Of a DNA stretch of 16,183 bases, positions 1-6,781 are shown piece after piece. The notes below the pieces were generated by a model. That model made no database searches, was not told where the DNA came from, and saw nothing but the letters and a program-made list of their open reading frames with translations. The DNA is from Haloarculaceae archaeon (lineage in GTDB: Archaea; Halobacteriota; Halobacteria; Halobacteriales; Haloarculaceae): the NCBI GenBank assembly GCA_018609665.1, contig JAHENN010000150.1:1-16183 (forward strand). Direction: 5' to 3'. A program made the position numbers and the translations under genes. Each line of letters opens with the position of its first letter. Position 1 is the first letter of the stretch.

Positions 1-2
1 CG

Positions 3-233
3 ACCGGCGCCGCCGAGCCCGCCGAGGCCGCCGGGCCGGCCGACGACGAGCCCGAGGCCGTCTCCGTCGAGACGGTCAGCGGCATCGGCCCCGCCTACGC
101 CGAGCGGCTGGAGACGGCGGGCGTCGAGACCGTCGGCGACCTGCTGGCGGCCGACCCCGAGGAGCTCGCCGACGGGACGGACATCTCGGCCAAGCGAATC
201 GGCCGCTGGCAGGACCGCGCCGAGGGGTCCTGA
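3..233 (+). CDS. Helix-hairpin-helix protein, C-terminal part only
   Basis: The gene begins before the window; 76 codons and a TGA stop are visible. An Ala/Glu/Pro/Asp-rich linker (about residues 1-20 of what is seen) leads into a helix-hairpin-helix module. Its hallmark, SGIGPAYAERLETAG, is followed by VGDLLAADPEELA and a closing helix, ISAKRIGRWQDRA. Modules of this kind usually bind DNA through the backbone at the G-I-G hairpin, and in haloarchaea they are often added to the end of otherwise unrelated proteins. The function of the whole protein cannot be told from this tail. It ends 39 bases before pabB. A TATA-like element in that gap suggests pabB has its own promoter, so the two need not be one operon. 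The reading frame and the domain type are secure; the role is unknown. Confidence 0.8.
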   Translation, partial: TGAAEPAEAAGPADDEPEAVSVETVSGIGPAYAERLETAGVETVGDLLAADPEELADGTDISAKRIGRWQDRAEGS

Positions 234-240
234 ACCGCAA

Positions 241-254
241 GACCGTTATCGGTC
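241..254 (+). promoter_or_regulatory. Promoter of the pab operon
   Basis: A TTAT core at 246-249 lies 24-27 bases before the pabB ATG, the spacing expected for a leaderless haloarchaeal transcript. The core sits inside a short inverted repeat, GACCG-TTAT-CGGTC, which may be chance or a small operator. Confidence 0.45.
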
Positions 255-272
255 GGCCGCCATGTTACGGTA

Positions 273-1760
273 ATGCGTGTGGTCACCGACAGGGCCGCCT
301 TCCGGGAGGCGGCCGCCGCGGCCCCGCCCGACGCCCGGGTGCCGGTCGAGCTCCGGGTCGAGGTCGCCGACCCGTTCGAGGCCTACCGCCGGGCCCGCAG
401 CGGCGACGGCGACGACGTCTTCCTCGAGACGACCGGCGGCCAGTCCGGCTGGGGCTACTTCGCGACCGACGCCGTCGAGCGGGTGACCGTCTCCCCCGAC
501 GCCGACTCCCGTGGAGAGGGTTCGCCGTCGCTGGACGCCCTGGCGGGGCTCCTCGACGGCGAGCGGCTCCACCGCGGCGACTGCGACGTGCCGTACCCCT
601 GCGGGGCGTTCGGCTGGCTCTCATACGACGTCGCCCGCGAGCTCGAGGACCTCCCGGCGACGACCGACGACGACCGCGGGCTGCCGCGGCTCCAGGTGGC
701 GGCGTACGACCGGGTCGCCGCCTGGGAGGAGCCGTGGACCGCCGGGACGACGCTGCGGGTGACGGCGTGTCCCCGGCTCGACGACCACGAGTCGGTCGAC
801 GCCGCCTACGACCGCGGCATCGCCCGCGCCCGCGACCTCGTCGCCCGGGCGGCCGCCGGCGACCGGTCGGTCGGCCGCGGCGAGACCGAGGCGGGGCCGG
901 CGACGTTCACCACGGAGTGCGGCCGCACGGAGTTCGCCGACCGGGTGCGGACGGTCAAGGAGTACATCCGCGACGGCGACACCTTCCAGGCGAACGTCTC
1001 CCAGCGGCTGTCGGCGCCGGCGACCGTCCACCCCGTCGAGGCCTACGCCGCCCTCCGGCGGGTGAACCCCGCGCCGTACTCGGCGCTCGTGGAGTTCCCC
1101 GGCGTCGACCTCGTCAGCGCCAGCCCGGAGCTCCTGCTCGACGTCGACGGCGACCGGCTCGTCACCGAGCCCATCGCCGGCACGCGCCCCCGCGGCGAGA
1201 CGCCGGCGGCCGACGAGGCGCTGGAGGCCGACCTCCTGTCCGACGAGAAGGAACGGGCCGAACACGCGATGCTGGTCGACCTCGAGCGGAACGACCTCGG
1301 GAAGGTCAGCGAGTACGGCAGCGTCGACGTCGCCGAGTACCGCCGCGTCGACCGCTACGCCGAGGTGATGCACCTCGTCAGCCTGGTCGAGGGCCGCCGC
1401 CGCGAGGGGTGTTCCGTCGCCGACGCCGTCGCCGCGGTCTTCCCCGGCGGCACCATCACCGGCGCGCCGAAGCCCCGGACGATGGAGATCATCGACGAGG
1501 TCGAGGCGACCCGCCGGGGGCCGTACACCGGCTCTGTCGGCGTCTTCGGCTTCGACGACCGGGCGACGCTCAACATCACCATCCGGACGCTCGTCAGACA
1601 CGACGACACCTACCACCTGCGGGTCGGCGCCGGCGTCGTCCACGACTCCGACCCCGAGGCGGAGTTCGAGGAGACACTCGACAAGGGCCGGGCGCTGGTC
1701 GACGCCGTCGACGCCGCCCTCGAGGACCGCAGCCTCGCCCTGGAGGCGCTGGAGCGATGA
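273..1760 (+). CDS. pabB: Aminodeoxychorismate synthase component I (or anthranilate synthase component I)
   Basis: A 495-residue chorismate-binding enzyme. With PabA-derived ammonia it would convert chorismate to 4-amino-4-deoxychorismate, the first step to p-aminobenzoate and folate. The N-terminal region includes CGAFGWLSYDVARELE (about residues 110-125). The catalytic C-terminal half carries the family signatures: the EPIAGTRPRG segment (299-308), DLERNDLGKV, FPGGTITGAPKPRTMEII, and VGAGVVHDSDPEAEFEET near the end. ATG 273 is preceded by a TATA-like element at leaderless spacing. The stop overlaps the pabA start by four bases. The residue that is Lys in E. coli PabB (PIKGT) is Ala302 here, as in TrpE, so sequence alone leaves anthranilate synthase open. 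The adjoining amidotransferase and class IV aminotransferase/lyase favour PabB. Confidence 0.85.
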   Translation: MRVVTDRAAFREAAAAAPPDARVPVELRVEVADPFEAYRRARSGDGDDVFLETTGGQSGWGYFATDAVERVTVSPDADSRGEGSPSLDALAGLLDGERLHRGDCDVPYPCGAFGWLSYDVARELEDLPATTDDDRGLPRLQVAAYDRVAAWEEPWTAGTTLRVTACPRLDDHESVDAAYDRGIARARDLVARAAAGDRSVGRGETEAGPATFTTECGRTEFADRVRTVKEYIRDGDTFQANVSQRLSAPATVHPVEAYAALRRVNPAPYSALVEFPGVDLVSASPELLLDVDGDRLVTEPIAGTRPRGETPAADEALEADLLSDEKERAEHAMLVDLERNDLGKVSEYGSVDVAEYRRVDRYAEVMHLVSLVEGRRREGCSVADAVAAVFPGGTITGAPKPRTMEIIDEVEATRRGPYTGSVGVFGFDDRATLNITIRTLVRHDDTYHLRVGAGVVHDSDPEAEFEETLDKGRALVDAVDAALEDRSLALEALER

Positions 1761-2338
1761 CCGGGCCGCAGGTGCTCGTCGTCGACAACTACGACTCGTT
1801 CGTCTACAACCTCGTCCAGTACGTCGGCACCCACGCCGACGTCGTCGTCCGGCGCAACGACGCCGTCGACGCCGCCGACGTCCGCGAGCTGGACCCCGAC
1901 GGCATCGTCGTCTCGCCCGGCCCGGGCACCCCCCAGGAGGCCGGCGTCTCGATGGCCGTCTTCGAGGAGCTGTCGTATCCGACGCTGGGGGTCTGTCTCG
2001 GCCACCAGGCGCTGTGTGCCGCCAACGGCGCGCCGGTCGAGCACGCCCCCGAGGTCGTCCACGGCAAGCCGTCGACGGTGCGCCACGACGGCAACGGCGT
2101 CTTCCGCGGCCTGCCGGAGCGGTTCGAGGTCGGCCGCTACCACTCCCTTTCGGTCGACCGGGAGGCGCTGCCGGCGCCGCTCGTCGAGACCGCCCGCACC
2201 GACGACGACGACGTCCTCATGGGCGTCCGGCACCGCCGGAAGCCGCACGTCGGCGTCCAGTTCCACCCCGAGAGCATCCTCACCGACGCCGGTGAGCGCA
2301 TGGTCGAGCGCTTCTGTCGACAGTGCAGTACCACCTGA
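1757..2338 (+). CDS. pabA: Aminodeoxychorismate/anthranilate synthase glutamine amidotransferase
   Basis: A class I glutamine amidotransferase of 193 residues, the normal length for a stand-alone PabA/TrpG. It hydrolyses glutamine and passes ammonia to the chorismate-binding subunit. The full catalytic set is visible: nucleophile Cys80 in GVCLGHQ, and His170 and Glu172 in VQFHPES. The oxyanion-hole stretch SPGPGTPQEAG is at 53-63, and the family start motif DNYDSFVYNLVQY is at 10-22. The ATG overlaps the pabB stop (ATGA), and the 3' end overlaps the next gene by 16 bases, which indicates translational coupling and a one-to-one complex. In many microbes one such subunit serves both folate and tryptophan synthesis. 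I cannot tell here whether this one is shared. Confidence 0.92.
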   Translation: MTGPQVLVVDNYDSFVYNLVQYVGTHADVVVRRNDAVDAADVRELDPDGIVVSPGPGTPQEAGVSMAVFEELSYPTLGVCLGHQALCAANGAPVEHAPEVVHGKPSTVRHDGNGVFRGLPERFEVGRYHSLSVDREALPAPLVETARTDDDDVLMGVRHRRKPHVGVQFHPESILTDAGERMVERFCRQCSTT

Positions 2339-3192
2339 ACGGCGAGCTGGTGCCCCGCGAGGAGGCGACCGTCAGCGTCGACGACCGGGGGTTCCGCTAC
2401 GGGGACGCGGTCTTCGAGACGTGCCGGGCCTACGGCGGCGAGGTGTACGCCTGGGACCGCCACGTCGACCGGCTCCAGGAGGGGTGTGAGACGCTCGGCA
2501 TGGCCGGGGCGGCCCCCGACGACCTCGCCGTCCGGGTCGCCGAGACGCTCGACGCCAACGACCTCGCGGACGCCTACGTCCGGATCTCCGTCAGCCGCGG
2601 CGTCCAGCCGGGCAAGCTGACGCCGCAGCCGGACGTCGACCCGACGGTCGTCGTCTACGTCAGGCCCCTCCCACGGGGCGGCGTCGACGGCGAGTCCGTC
2701 TGGGACGGCCCCGCCGTCGTCCAGTCGGTCAAGACCCGCCGCGTGCCGGGCGAGGCGCTGCCGGCCGACGCCAAGACCCACAACTACCTCAACGCCATCC
2801 TCGCGCGGCTGGAACTCCGGCGGGCGTCGAACGACGGGTACCGGCCGGACGAGGCGCTGATGCGGGACGTCGACGGCGCCGTCGCCGAGGGCGCCTCGAG
2901 CAACCTCTTCTTCGTCGACGACGGCGTCCTGAAGACGCCGGCGACGGGGTCGCTCCTGCCGGGCATCACCCGCGAGCTGGTCGTCGAACTCGCCGAGGCC
3001 GAGGACTTCCCCGTCGAGACCGGCCGGTACTCCCTCGAGGAGGTCCGCGAGGCCGACGAGGCGTTCCTGACGAACTCGACGTGGGAGCTCCGGCCCGTCG
3101 AACGGATCGACGGCATCGCGGTCGGCGACGGCCCGATGACGTCGCTGCTCCGGCGGCTCTACGACGAGCGCGTCGAGGAACGCTGCTACTGA
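2323..3192 (+). CDS. pabC: Class IV aminotransferase, probable aminodeoxychorismate lyase
   Basis: A 289-residue PLP enzyme of fold type IV. In this operon the expected reaction is loss of pyruvate from aminodeoxychorismate to give p-aminobenzoate. The family also contains branched-chain and D-amino-acid aminotransferases. Visible signatures are the start FNG-like strand (YHLNGELV, 3-10), DRGFRYGDAVFET (21-33), the PLP-binding Lys151 in AKTHNYLN, EGASSNLFFV (189-198, phosphate binding), PGITRELVVELA (213-224) and FLTNSTWELRPV (248-259). The start is GTG 2323, inside the end of pabA. It gives the usual short N-terminus, and no later start would keep the first strand. Context, not sequence, decides lyase over transaminase. 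Confidence 0.85.
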   Translation: MQYHLNGELVPREEATVSVDDRGFRYGDAVFETCRAYGGEVYAWDRHVDRLQEGCETLGMAGAAPDDLAVRVAETLDANDLADAYVRISVSRGVQPGKLTPQPDVDPTVVVYVRPLPRGGVDGESVWDGPAVVQSVKTRRVPGEALPADAKTHNYLNAILARLELRRASNDGYRPDEALMRDVDGAVAEGASSNLFFVDDGVLKTPATGSLLPGITRELVVELAEAEDFPVETGRYSLEEVREADEAFLTNSTWELRPVERIDGIAVGDGPMTSLLRRLYDERVEERCY

Positions 3193-3219
3193 GCGCGGGG
3201 GCGGCCCGACGGACGGCCG

Positions 3220-3244
3220 GACGGGCCTTCGGTTCGGCCCCGTC
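3220..3244. terminator. Possible hairpin between convergent genes
   Basis: GACGGGCC (3220-3227) and GGCCCCGTC (3236-3244) can pair with one bulged base around an 8-base loop. It lies between the pabC stop and the convergent 59-codon gene, a sensible place for a two-way terminator. No T-run follows on either strand, so this is weak. Confidence 0.25.
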
Positions 3245-3289
3245 GGCGGCCGCCCGCGCCCCTCGCGGTCGTCGGGGACGCGCCTCGCG

Positions 3290-3469
3290 TCAGACGCACG
3301 CCTCGCGGGGGTAGTACAGGTCGGACTGTATCCAGGCGTCCTCGCCGTCCCGATCGTAGATCAGCCACTCGCCGTCGCCCGTGTCGACGTCGACGTACCG
3401 CCCCAGCGGGTTCGCGTCGACGCCGAGCGTCGGACAGTCCCCCTCGGGACAGCGTGCTTTCGTTGCCAT
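3290..3469 (-). CDS. Small conserved-looking haloarchaeal protein, 59 residues
   Basis: An ATG-to-TGA frame of 59 residues: two N-terminal cysteines (RCPEGDCPT, Cys7 and Cys12), then a compact strand-rich region GEWLIYDRDGEDAWIQSD (33-50) and a short tail ending PREACV. It reads like the many short haloarchaeal proteins of unknown function with a LxIYDR...AWIxSD core. I recall the type but cannot name the family with certainty. Support for it being real: a perfect GAGGTGA Shine-Dalgarno at 3476-3482 with a 6-base spacer, a TATA-like CTTAAT at 3508-3514, and a protein-like, low-arginine composition unlike shadow frames. A third cysteine (Cys58) makes a small metal site conceivable, though no clear zinc ribbon is present. 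It converges on the pab operon. Confidence 0.75.
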   Translation of the reverse strand: MATKARCPEGDCPTLGVDANPLGRYVDVDTGDGEWLIYDRDGEDAWIQSDLYYPREACV

Positions 3470-3475
3470 GTGTGG

Positions 3476-3514
3476 TCACCTCACACTTTCAGATTACGTC
3501 TGGTAACTATTAAG
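3476..3514 (-). promoter_or_regulatory. Promoter and Shine-Dalgarno of the 59-residue protein
   Basis: On the minus strand, TATA-like CTTAAT (3514-3508) is followed by a short leader and GAGGTGA (3482-3476), fully complementary to the 16S rRNA tail, then six bases and ATG 3469. This gene is therefore leadered, unlike most of its neighbours. GTGTG (3470-3474) and CACAC (3482-3486) could fold into a weak hairpin with the ribosome site in its loop. Confidence 0.6.
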
Positions 3515-3609
3515 CGCTCGCGAACGCCCGGGAAAGCGGGTGAGCGGGACGTAACCGGACGCGACGGCCCCGCCCCCGGCGTGACCTGACGGGACACGGC
3601 CGGCTACCG

Positions 3610-3615
3610 TTTATT
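3610..3615 (+). promoter_or_regulatory. TATA-like box of the first TauE/SafE permease
   Basis: TTTATT lies 25-30 bases before GTG 3640. That spacing puts the transcription start at or beside this codon and argues against the upstream GTG at 3619. Confidence 0.5.
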
Positions 3616-3639
3616 CCGGTGGGGGTGCAATCGAGGGCC

Positions 3640-4425
3640 GTGTCGCTGACGCTCTCGCCGGCCCTCGTCGGTATCGTGGCGGTCGTGGTGTTCGTCGCCG
3701 GTGCGGTCAACGGCGTCGCGGGGTTCGGGTTCGCGCTCGTCGGGACGATGGCGCTGGCGACGACCGTCGACCCCGCGGTCGCCGTCGTGTTCATGATCCT
3801 CCCGATTCTGTCGGTGAACCTCTCGCTGGTCGGCGACCTGTCGGCCCCGCAGCTGCGGAGCTGCGGCCGCCGGTTCGCGCCGCTGATGGGGGCGGCGCTG
3901 GTCGGCACCGTCGTCGGCCTCGTGGCGCTCGACGTCGTTCCCGAGGCGCCGCTGCGGGTCGGACTCGGCGCGGTCTCGCTGGCGTTCGTCGTCAGCGCAC
4001 AGGAGACGGTGTCGGTCCCGGGGCTCGAGCGCGCCGGGGAGGGCTGTTTCGTCGAGTCGGCGCCCGCGATGGTCGCGGTCGGCGGGGTCTCCGGGCTGCT
4101 GTTCGGCGGGACCAACGTCGGCGTCCAGCTCATCGCCTACCTCCGGAGCTGCGAGCTCTCCCACGGGCTGTTCATCGGCGTCGTCGCGATGGTGTTTCTC
4201 GGCCTCAACGGGGTTCGCGTCCTCGCGGCCGGCGCGCTCGGGCTCTACCCCGACGTCACGGTCGTCCTGGCGTCGGTCGGGGCCGCCGTGCCGGCCGTCG
4301 CCGGCGTCGCGGCCGGCAAGCGGCTCCGGGGCGCCGTCGGGGAGCGGCAGCGCAGGACCGCGGTCCTCGCCCTGCTGGCGGTCATCGGCGTCCGGCTCGT
4401 GCTCGGCGGCCTCGGCGTCGCCTGA
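3640..4425 (+). CDS. TauE/SafE-family membrane permease (first copy)
   Basis: A polytopic membrane protein of 261 residues, the usual size for the TauE/SafE family. Members are proposed to export sulfite, sulfoacetate or other organosulfur anions; the substrate here is unknown. The N-terminal half has the family start helix and glycine-rich loop FVAGAVNGVAGFGFALVGT (18-36), with a matching second-half element GVSGLLFGGTNVGVQ (149-163), consistent with the two-repeat fold. About seven or eight hydrophobic segments are visible (roughly 8-35, 44-65, 82-100, 107-121, 141-165, 177-197, 204-225, 240-259). GTG 3640 is chosen from the TATA spacing; in-frame GTG codons at 3619 and 3625 would add a few residues. 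It converges on the next gene with a 10-base gap. Confidence 0.8.
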   Translation: MSLTLSPALVGIVAVVVFVAGAVNGVAGFGFALVGTMALATTVDPAVAVVFMILPILSVNLSLVGDLSAPQLRSCGRRFAPLMGAALVGTVVGLVALDVVPEAPLRVGLGAVSLAFVVSAQETVSVPGLERAGEGCFVESAPAMVAVGGVSGLLFGGTNVGVQLIAYLRSCELSHGLFIGVVAMVFLGLNGVRVLAAGALGLYPDVTVVLASVGAAVPAVAGVAAGKRLRGAVGERQRRTAVLALLAVIGVRLVLGGLGVA

Positions 4426-4435
4426 GGCCCCCCGG

Positions 4436-5320
4436 TCAGGGCAGTACGACCAGCTCTCCGGTCGCCGTCGCAGCGACGACCAGGTAGAAGGCCGTTCCGA
4501 GAGCGGCGCTGACGGCGACGACGCGGTCCGGGTCCCGCCGGGGCAGCGCGTGCCGGACGTACGGGACCTCCGTCAGCTCCGGCCGCGTCAGCAGGTGGTT
4601 CATGACGAGGCCGAACCCGGCGACCAGCACCGGCCCGGCGGCGAGGCTGTTGACGGCGGTCATGAGCGTGGCGGTCGTCGCGTCGCTGAGTTCGAGCGTC
4701 GCGACCGGGCCGACGGTCGACGCCGGCTCCGGAATGACTCCCAGGAGGTCCCCGTACTTCGCGTAGACGAACAGGACCGACCCGAGGACGATGGCGGCGA
4801 ACTTGGTGCCGACCGCCGGCCGCCACGACAGCGGCCGGGGGAGCACGAACAGCCCCAGGAGAAAGACGACGTTCATCCCCAGCCACGGGCCGAGGTCCTG
4901 CAGCGCCAGCGGCAGCCCCGTCGCGAGGATGCCGACGGTGAACCAGTCGAGGCTCAACAGCTCCGTGTTCGGGCACGCCCTCGAGAGGACCTCCTTGCGG
5001 TGGGTCGGGTGCGCCAGGTGGAAGCCGACCCGCAACAGGAGGAAGGTCGGCACGACGAGCAGGTAGGCGTACAGCCGGACGAGCAGCCCGCCCGTCGAGC
5101 CGACGCTGCCGAGGACGACCGCCGACGAGAAGTCGATGACGCCGTTGACGAACCAGAAGGTGAGGATCGACGGCGCGAACAGGCAGGTGTTCAGCACCGC
5201 CGTCAGGTGGCCGCTGGAGAACTCGAACTCCTGGGACAGCAGTTCCGCCAGCGCCGACGAGAGGTTCGAGCCGAGTTCGAGGAGGCCGCGGGGCAGCAGG
5301 GCCTCCGACTTCGATCGCAT
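4436..5320 (-). CDS. Polytopic membrane protein of unknown function
   Basis: A 294-residue protein I do not recognise. An amphipathic N-terminal part (about 1-35, two short helices such as LLELGSNLSSALAELLSQE) precedes roughly seven hydrophobic segments near 40-61, 65-72, 78-100, 127-140, 147-163, 170-188, 221-243 and 266-287. A charged loop, HPTHRKEVLSRACPNTE, lies at 104-120. No transporter signature, metal motif or catalytic triad stands out. The composition is that of a normal haloarchaeal membrane protein, and the frame is clearly coding. ATG 5320 follows a TATA-like TTTTAATC (5347-5354) at near-leaderless spacing, so it has its own promoter. Its two neighbours on either side are TauE/SafE permeases, but that does not establish a shared function. 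Confidence 0.75.
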   Translation of the reverse strand: MRSKSEALLPRGLLELGSNLSSALAELLSQEFEFSSGHLTAVLNTCLFAPSILTFWFVNGVIDFSSAVVLGSVGSTGGLLVRLYAYLLVVPTFLLLRVGFHLAHPTHRKEVLSRACPNTELLSLDWFTVGILATGLPLALQDLGPWLGMNVVFLLGLFVLPRPLSWRPAVGTKFAAIVLGSVLFVYAKYGDLLGVIPEPASTVGPVATLELSDATTATLMTAVNSLAAGPVLVAGFGLVMNHLLTRPELTEVPYVRHALPRRDPDRVVAVSAALGTAFYLVVAATATGELVVLP

Positions 5321-5346
5321 CGTGAGCTAGGTTTCCGGCTCCGCCG

Positions 5347-5354
5347 TTTTAATC
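5347..5354 (-). promoter_or_regulatory. TATA-like box of the 294-residue membrane protein
   Basis: Read on the minus strand this is GATTAAAA, centred about 30 bases before ATG 5320, which implies a leaderless or very short-leader transcript. Confidence 0.5.
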
Positions 5355-5479
5355 TTCGTCGACCTGGTAGCCGAACCGAACACCGCGGCGCGACGAGCCA
5401 CCCGTGGACGGGCGGCGCTCTCTCTGGCCGGCGGCCCGGCTCGACCGCGAGGGCGTTCACGCTCCGGCCGACGCGCCGC

Positions 5480-6451
5480 TCACGCCAGCAGCTCGACCGC
5501 GAGGACGACCGCCCCGACGAGCCCGAAGACGACGCCGAGTCCGGTCTCCATCAGCTCCTCGGGGAGGTACTTGCCGACGCGGGTGCCGACGGTACCGCCG
5601 ACGAGGACCCCCGGCACCGACCAGGCGACGACGAACCACACCGGCGTCGCGCTCAGCGCGTGGATGGCCGCGCCGATGGAGGCGGTGACCGCGAGGACGA
5701 ACACGCTGGTCGCGACCGCCACCCGCGGCGGGAGCCGGCAGCGGACGACGAGCTGCGTGGTCACGACCTCCGGGAGGCCGGCGCTGATGAGCCCCGTGAC
5801 GAAGCCGCCGACGCCGGACAGCGCGACGCCCGGCGGCCGCCAGCAGGTGCGGTACCGGTAGACCTCGCCGTCGGCGGCCTCGACGACCGTCTCGGGGTTC
5901 CCCTCGGCGCGCTCCCGGAGGTACTCGCCCTCCCGTTCGCCCGGGTCCGACTCCTCCGGCGAGGGGTACAGCGCCAGGAATCCCCCGAGCACGAGCAGCC
6001 CGACGCCGAACAGCAGCTTCAGGACGGTCGGGTCGACGAAGTGTGCGGCGACCGAGCCGACGACGATGGCGGGCACCGACCCGAGCAGCAGCCACTCCGC
6101 GGTCGCGTAGTCGACGACGCCCTGTCTGACGTAGTTCGCCAGGCCGTTGCCCATCCCGAACACCTCCGTCAGCAGGCCGGCGCCGATGGCCTGGGCCGGC
6201 GTCAGCCCGACGACGAGCATGAAGAACGGGCTGAAGAACAGCGCCCCCGAGACGCCGGCCGCCAGCGCGACGAAGGAGAACGCGACCGACGCGGGGAAGA
6301 TCCACCAGTGGGCGAGGAACTGCGCCCGGGAGAACGGGGGTGCGAGTCCCGGCAGGGACGTGCCGCCGGCGACGACGCCCCCGACCGCGACGACCGCCAG
6401 CAGCCCCGCAGAGACGAGTCCGACGCGTCGGACGCGGCTATTCATCGACAT
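5480..6451 (-). CDS. TauE/SafE-family membrane permease (second, larger copy)
   Basis: A 323-residue relative of the TauE/SafE family, longer than the copy at 3640. An extra N-terminal hydrophobic segment (11-30) precedes the family start region VAFSFVALAAGVSGALFFSPFF (56-77, split here by the conserved A-G-x-S-G) and GLTPAQAIGAGLLTEVFGMGNG (82-103). The second repeat begins at GVALSGVGGFVTGLISAGLPEV (208-229). Between the halves, residues 163-205 form a long, highly charged loop absent from the first copy. This architecture, with GLxxEVFGxGNG in repeat one, is a distinct subgroup of the family. The substrate is not known; sulfite or sulfonates are the usual suggestion. ATG 6451 or ATG 6445 may be used. 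The upstream gap holds operator-like repeats. Confidence 0.8.
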   Translation of the reverse strand: MSMNSRVRRVGLVSAGLLAVVAVGGVVAGGTSLPGLAPPFSRAQFLAHWWIFPASVAFSFVALAAGVSGALFFSPFFMLVVGLTPAQAIGAGLLTEVFGMGNGLANYVRQGVVDYATAEWLLLGSVPAIVVGSVAAHFVDPTVLKLLFGVGLLVLGGFLALYPSPEESDPGEREGEYLRERAEGNPETVVEAADGEVYRYRTCWRPPGVALSGVGGFVTGLISAGLPEVVTTQLVVRCRLPPRVAVATSVFVLAVTASIGAAIHALSATPVWFVVAWSVPGVLVGGTVGTRVGKYLPEELMETGLGVVFGLVGAVVLAVELLA

Positions 6452-6480
6452 CCCCCCGTGTGGACGAGCTCTGCCGCACA

Positions 6481-6495
6481 GTTACTATGCGTAAC
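6481..6495. promoter_or_regulatory. GTTAC-N5-GTAAC inverted repeat upstream of the permease
   Basis: A perfect 5-base inverted repeat with a 5-base spacer, 30-44 bases before the minus-strand permease start, where a promoter or operator would be expected. The same half-site words recur at 6535-6551. Confidence 0.4.
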
Positions 6496-6529
6496 CTTCC
6501 ACCGGCATCGGTAATAAGCGTTCGAGTGT

Positions 6530-6560
6530 CCGGTCGGTAACGCGGTTACCGGTCGGTACC
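6530..6560. repeat. Clustered inverted and direct repeats, candidate operator
   Basis: CGGTAAC-GCG-GTTACCG (6535-6551) is a perfect 7-base inverted repeat with a 3-base centre. Overlapping it, CCGGTCGGTA occurs twice in the same direction (6530-6539 and 6549-6558), 19 bases apart. Together with 6481-6495 this gives four GTAAC/GTTAC half-sites within 70 bases of non-coding DNA. Confidence 0.5.
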
Positions 6561-6746
6561 TCCCTTGCGTGCCCGTCCGCGACATCCGGGCGTCGTCCAC
6601 CTCCACCCCGCTCGTTAGGCCGTCCAGTGGCCCTCGCCGGGGGTTCGGCCGCTCCGACGACCACGGCCGCGGCCGCGCCACCGAACCGGCGAATCTCGCC
6701 GGGCCGTTTCGGCCCGCTGTCCGGGTGACGCACGAACGACCCGTCG

Positions 6747-6752
6747 TTATAC
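6747..6752 (+). promoter_or_regulatory. TATA-like box of the DsrE-like gene
   Basis: TTATAC lies 30-35 bases before GTG 6782, giving a predicted transcript with only a few leader bases. Confidence 0.45.
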
Positions 6753-6781
6753 GTCCCACGAGAATAGGGGCGGCCGCAACC

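Larger units (their letters stand above)
6452..6781. other. 330-base intergenic region between permease and DsrE-like gene
   Basis: I find no credible gene here. It contains the operator-like repeats at 6481-6560, a further 180 bases of GC-rich sequence without obvious structure, and a TATA-like TTATAC at 6747-6752 for the plus-strand gene. An open frame enters from the right (upstream extension of the 6782 gene from 6569), but its translation is arginine- and proline-rich and not protein-like. Confidence 0.6.

Noticed and set aside
734..1756. Long open frame overlapping pabB in another frame, upstream of pabA
   Set aside because: It is arginine- and proline-rich with no domain, and is simply the open upstream extension of the pabA frame in GC-rich DNA.
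4550..6514. 654-codon open frame antisense to two membrane protein genes
   Set aside because: Its translation is almost all Arg, Asp, Glu, Gln and Pro, the mirror image of hydrophobic codons. The minus-strand genes have clear membrane segments and family motifs.
6569..6781. Upstream extension of the DsrE-like protein
   Set aside because: It is Arg/Pro-rich, crosses the TATA element, and the family fold begins exactly at GTG 6782.
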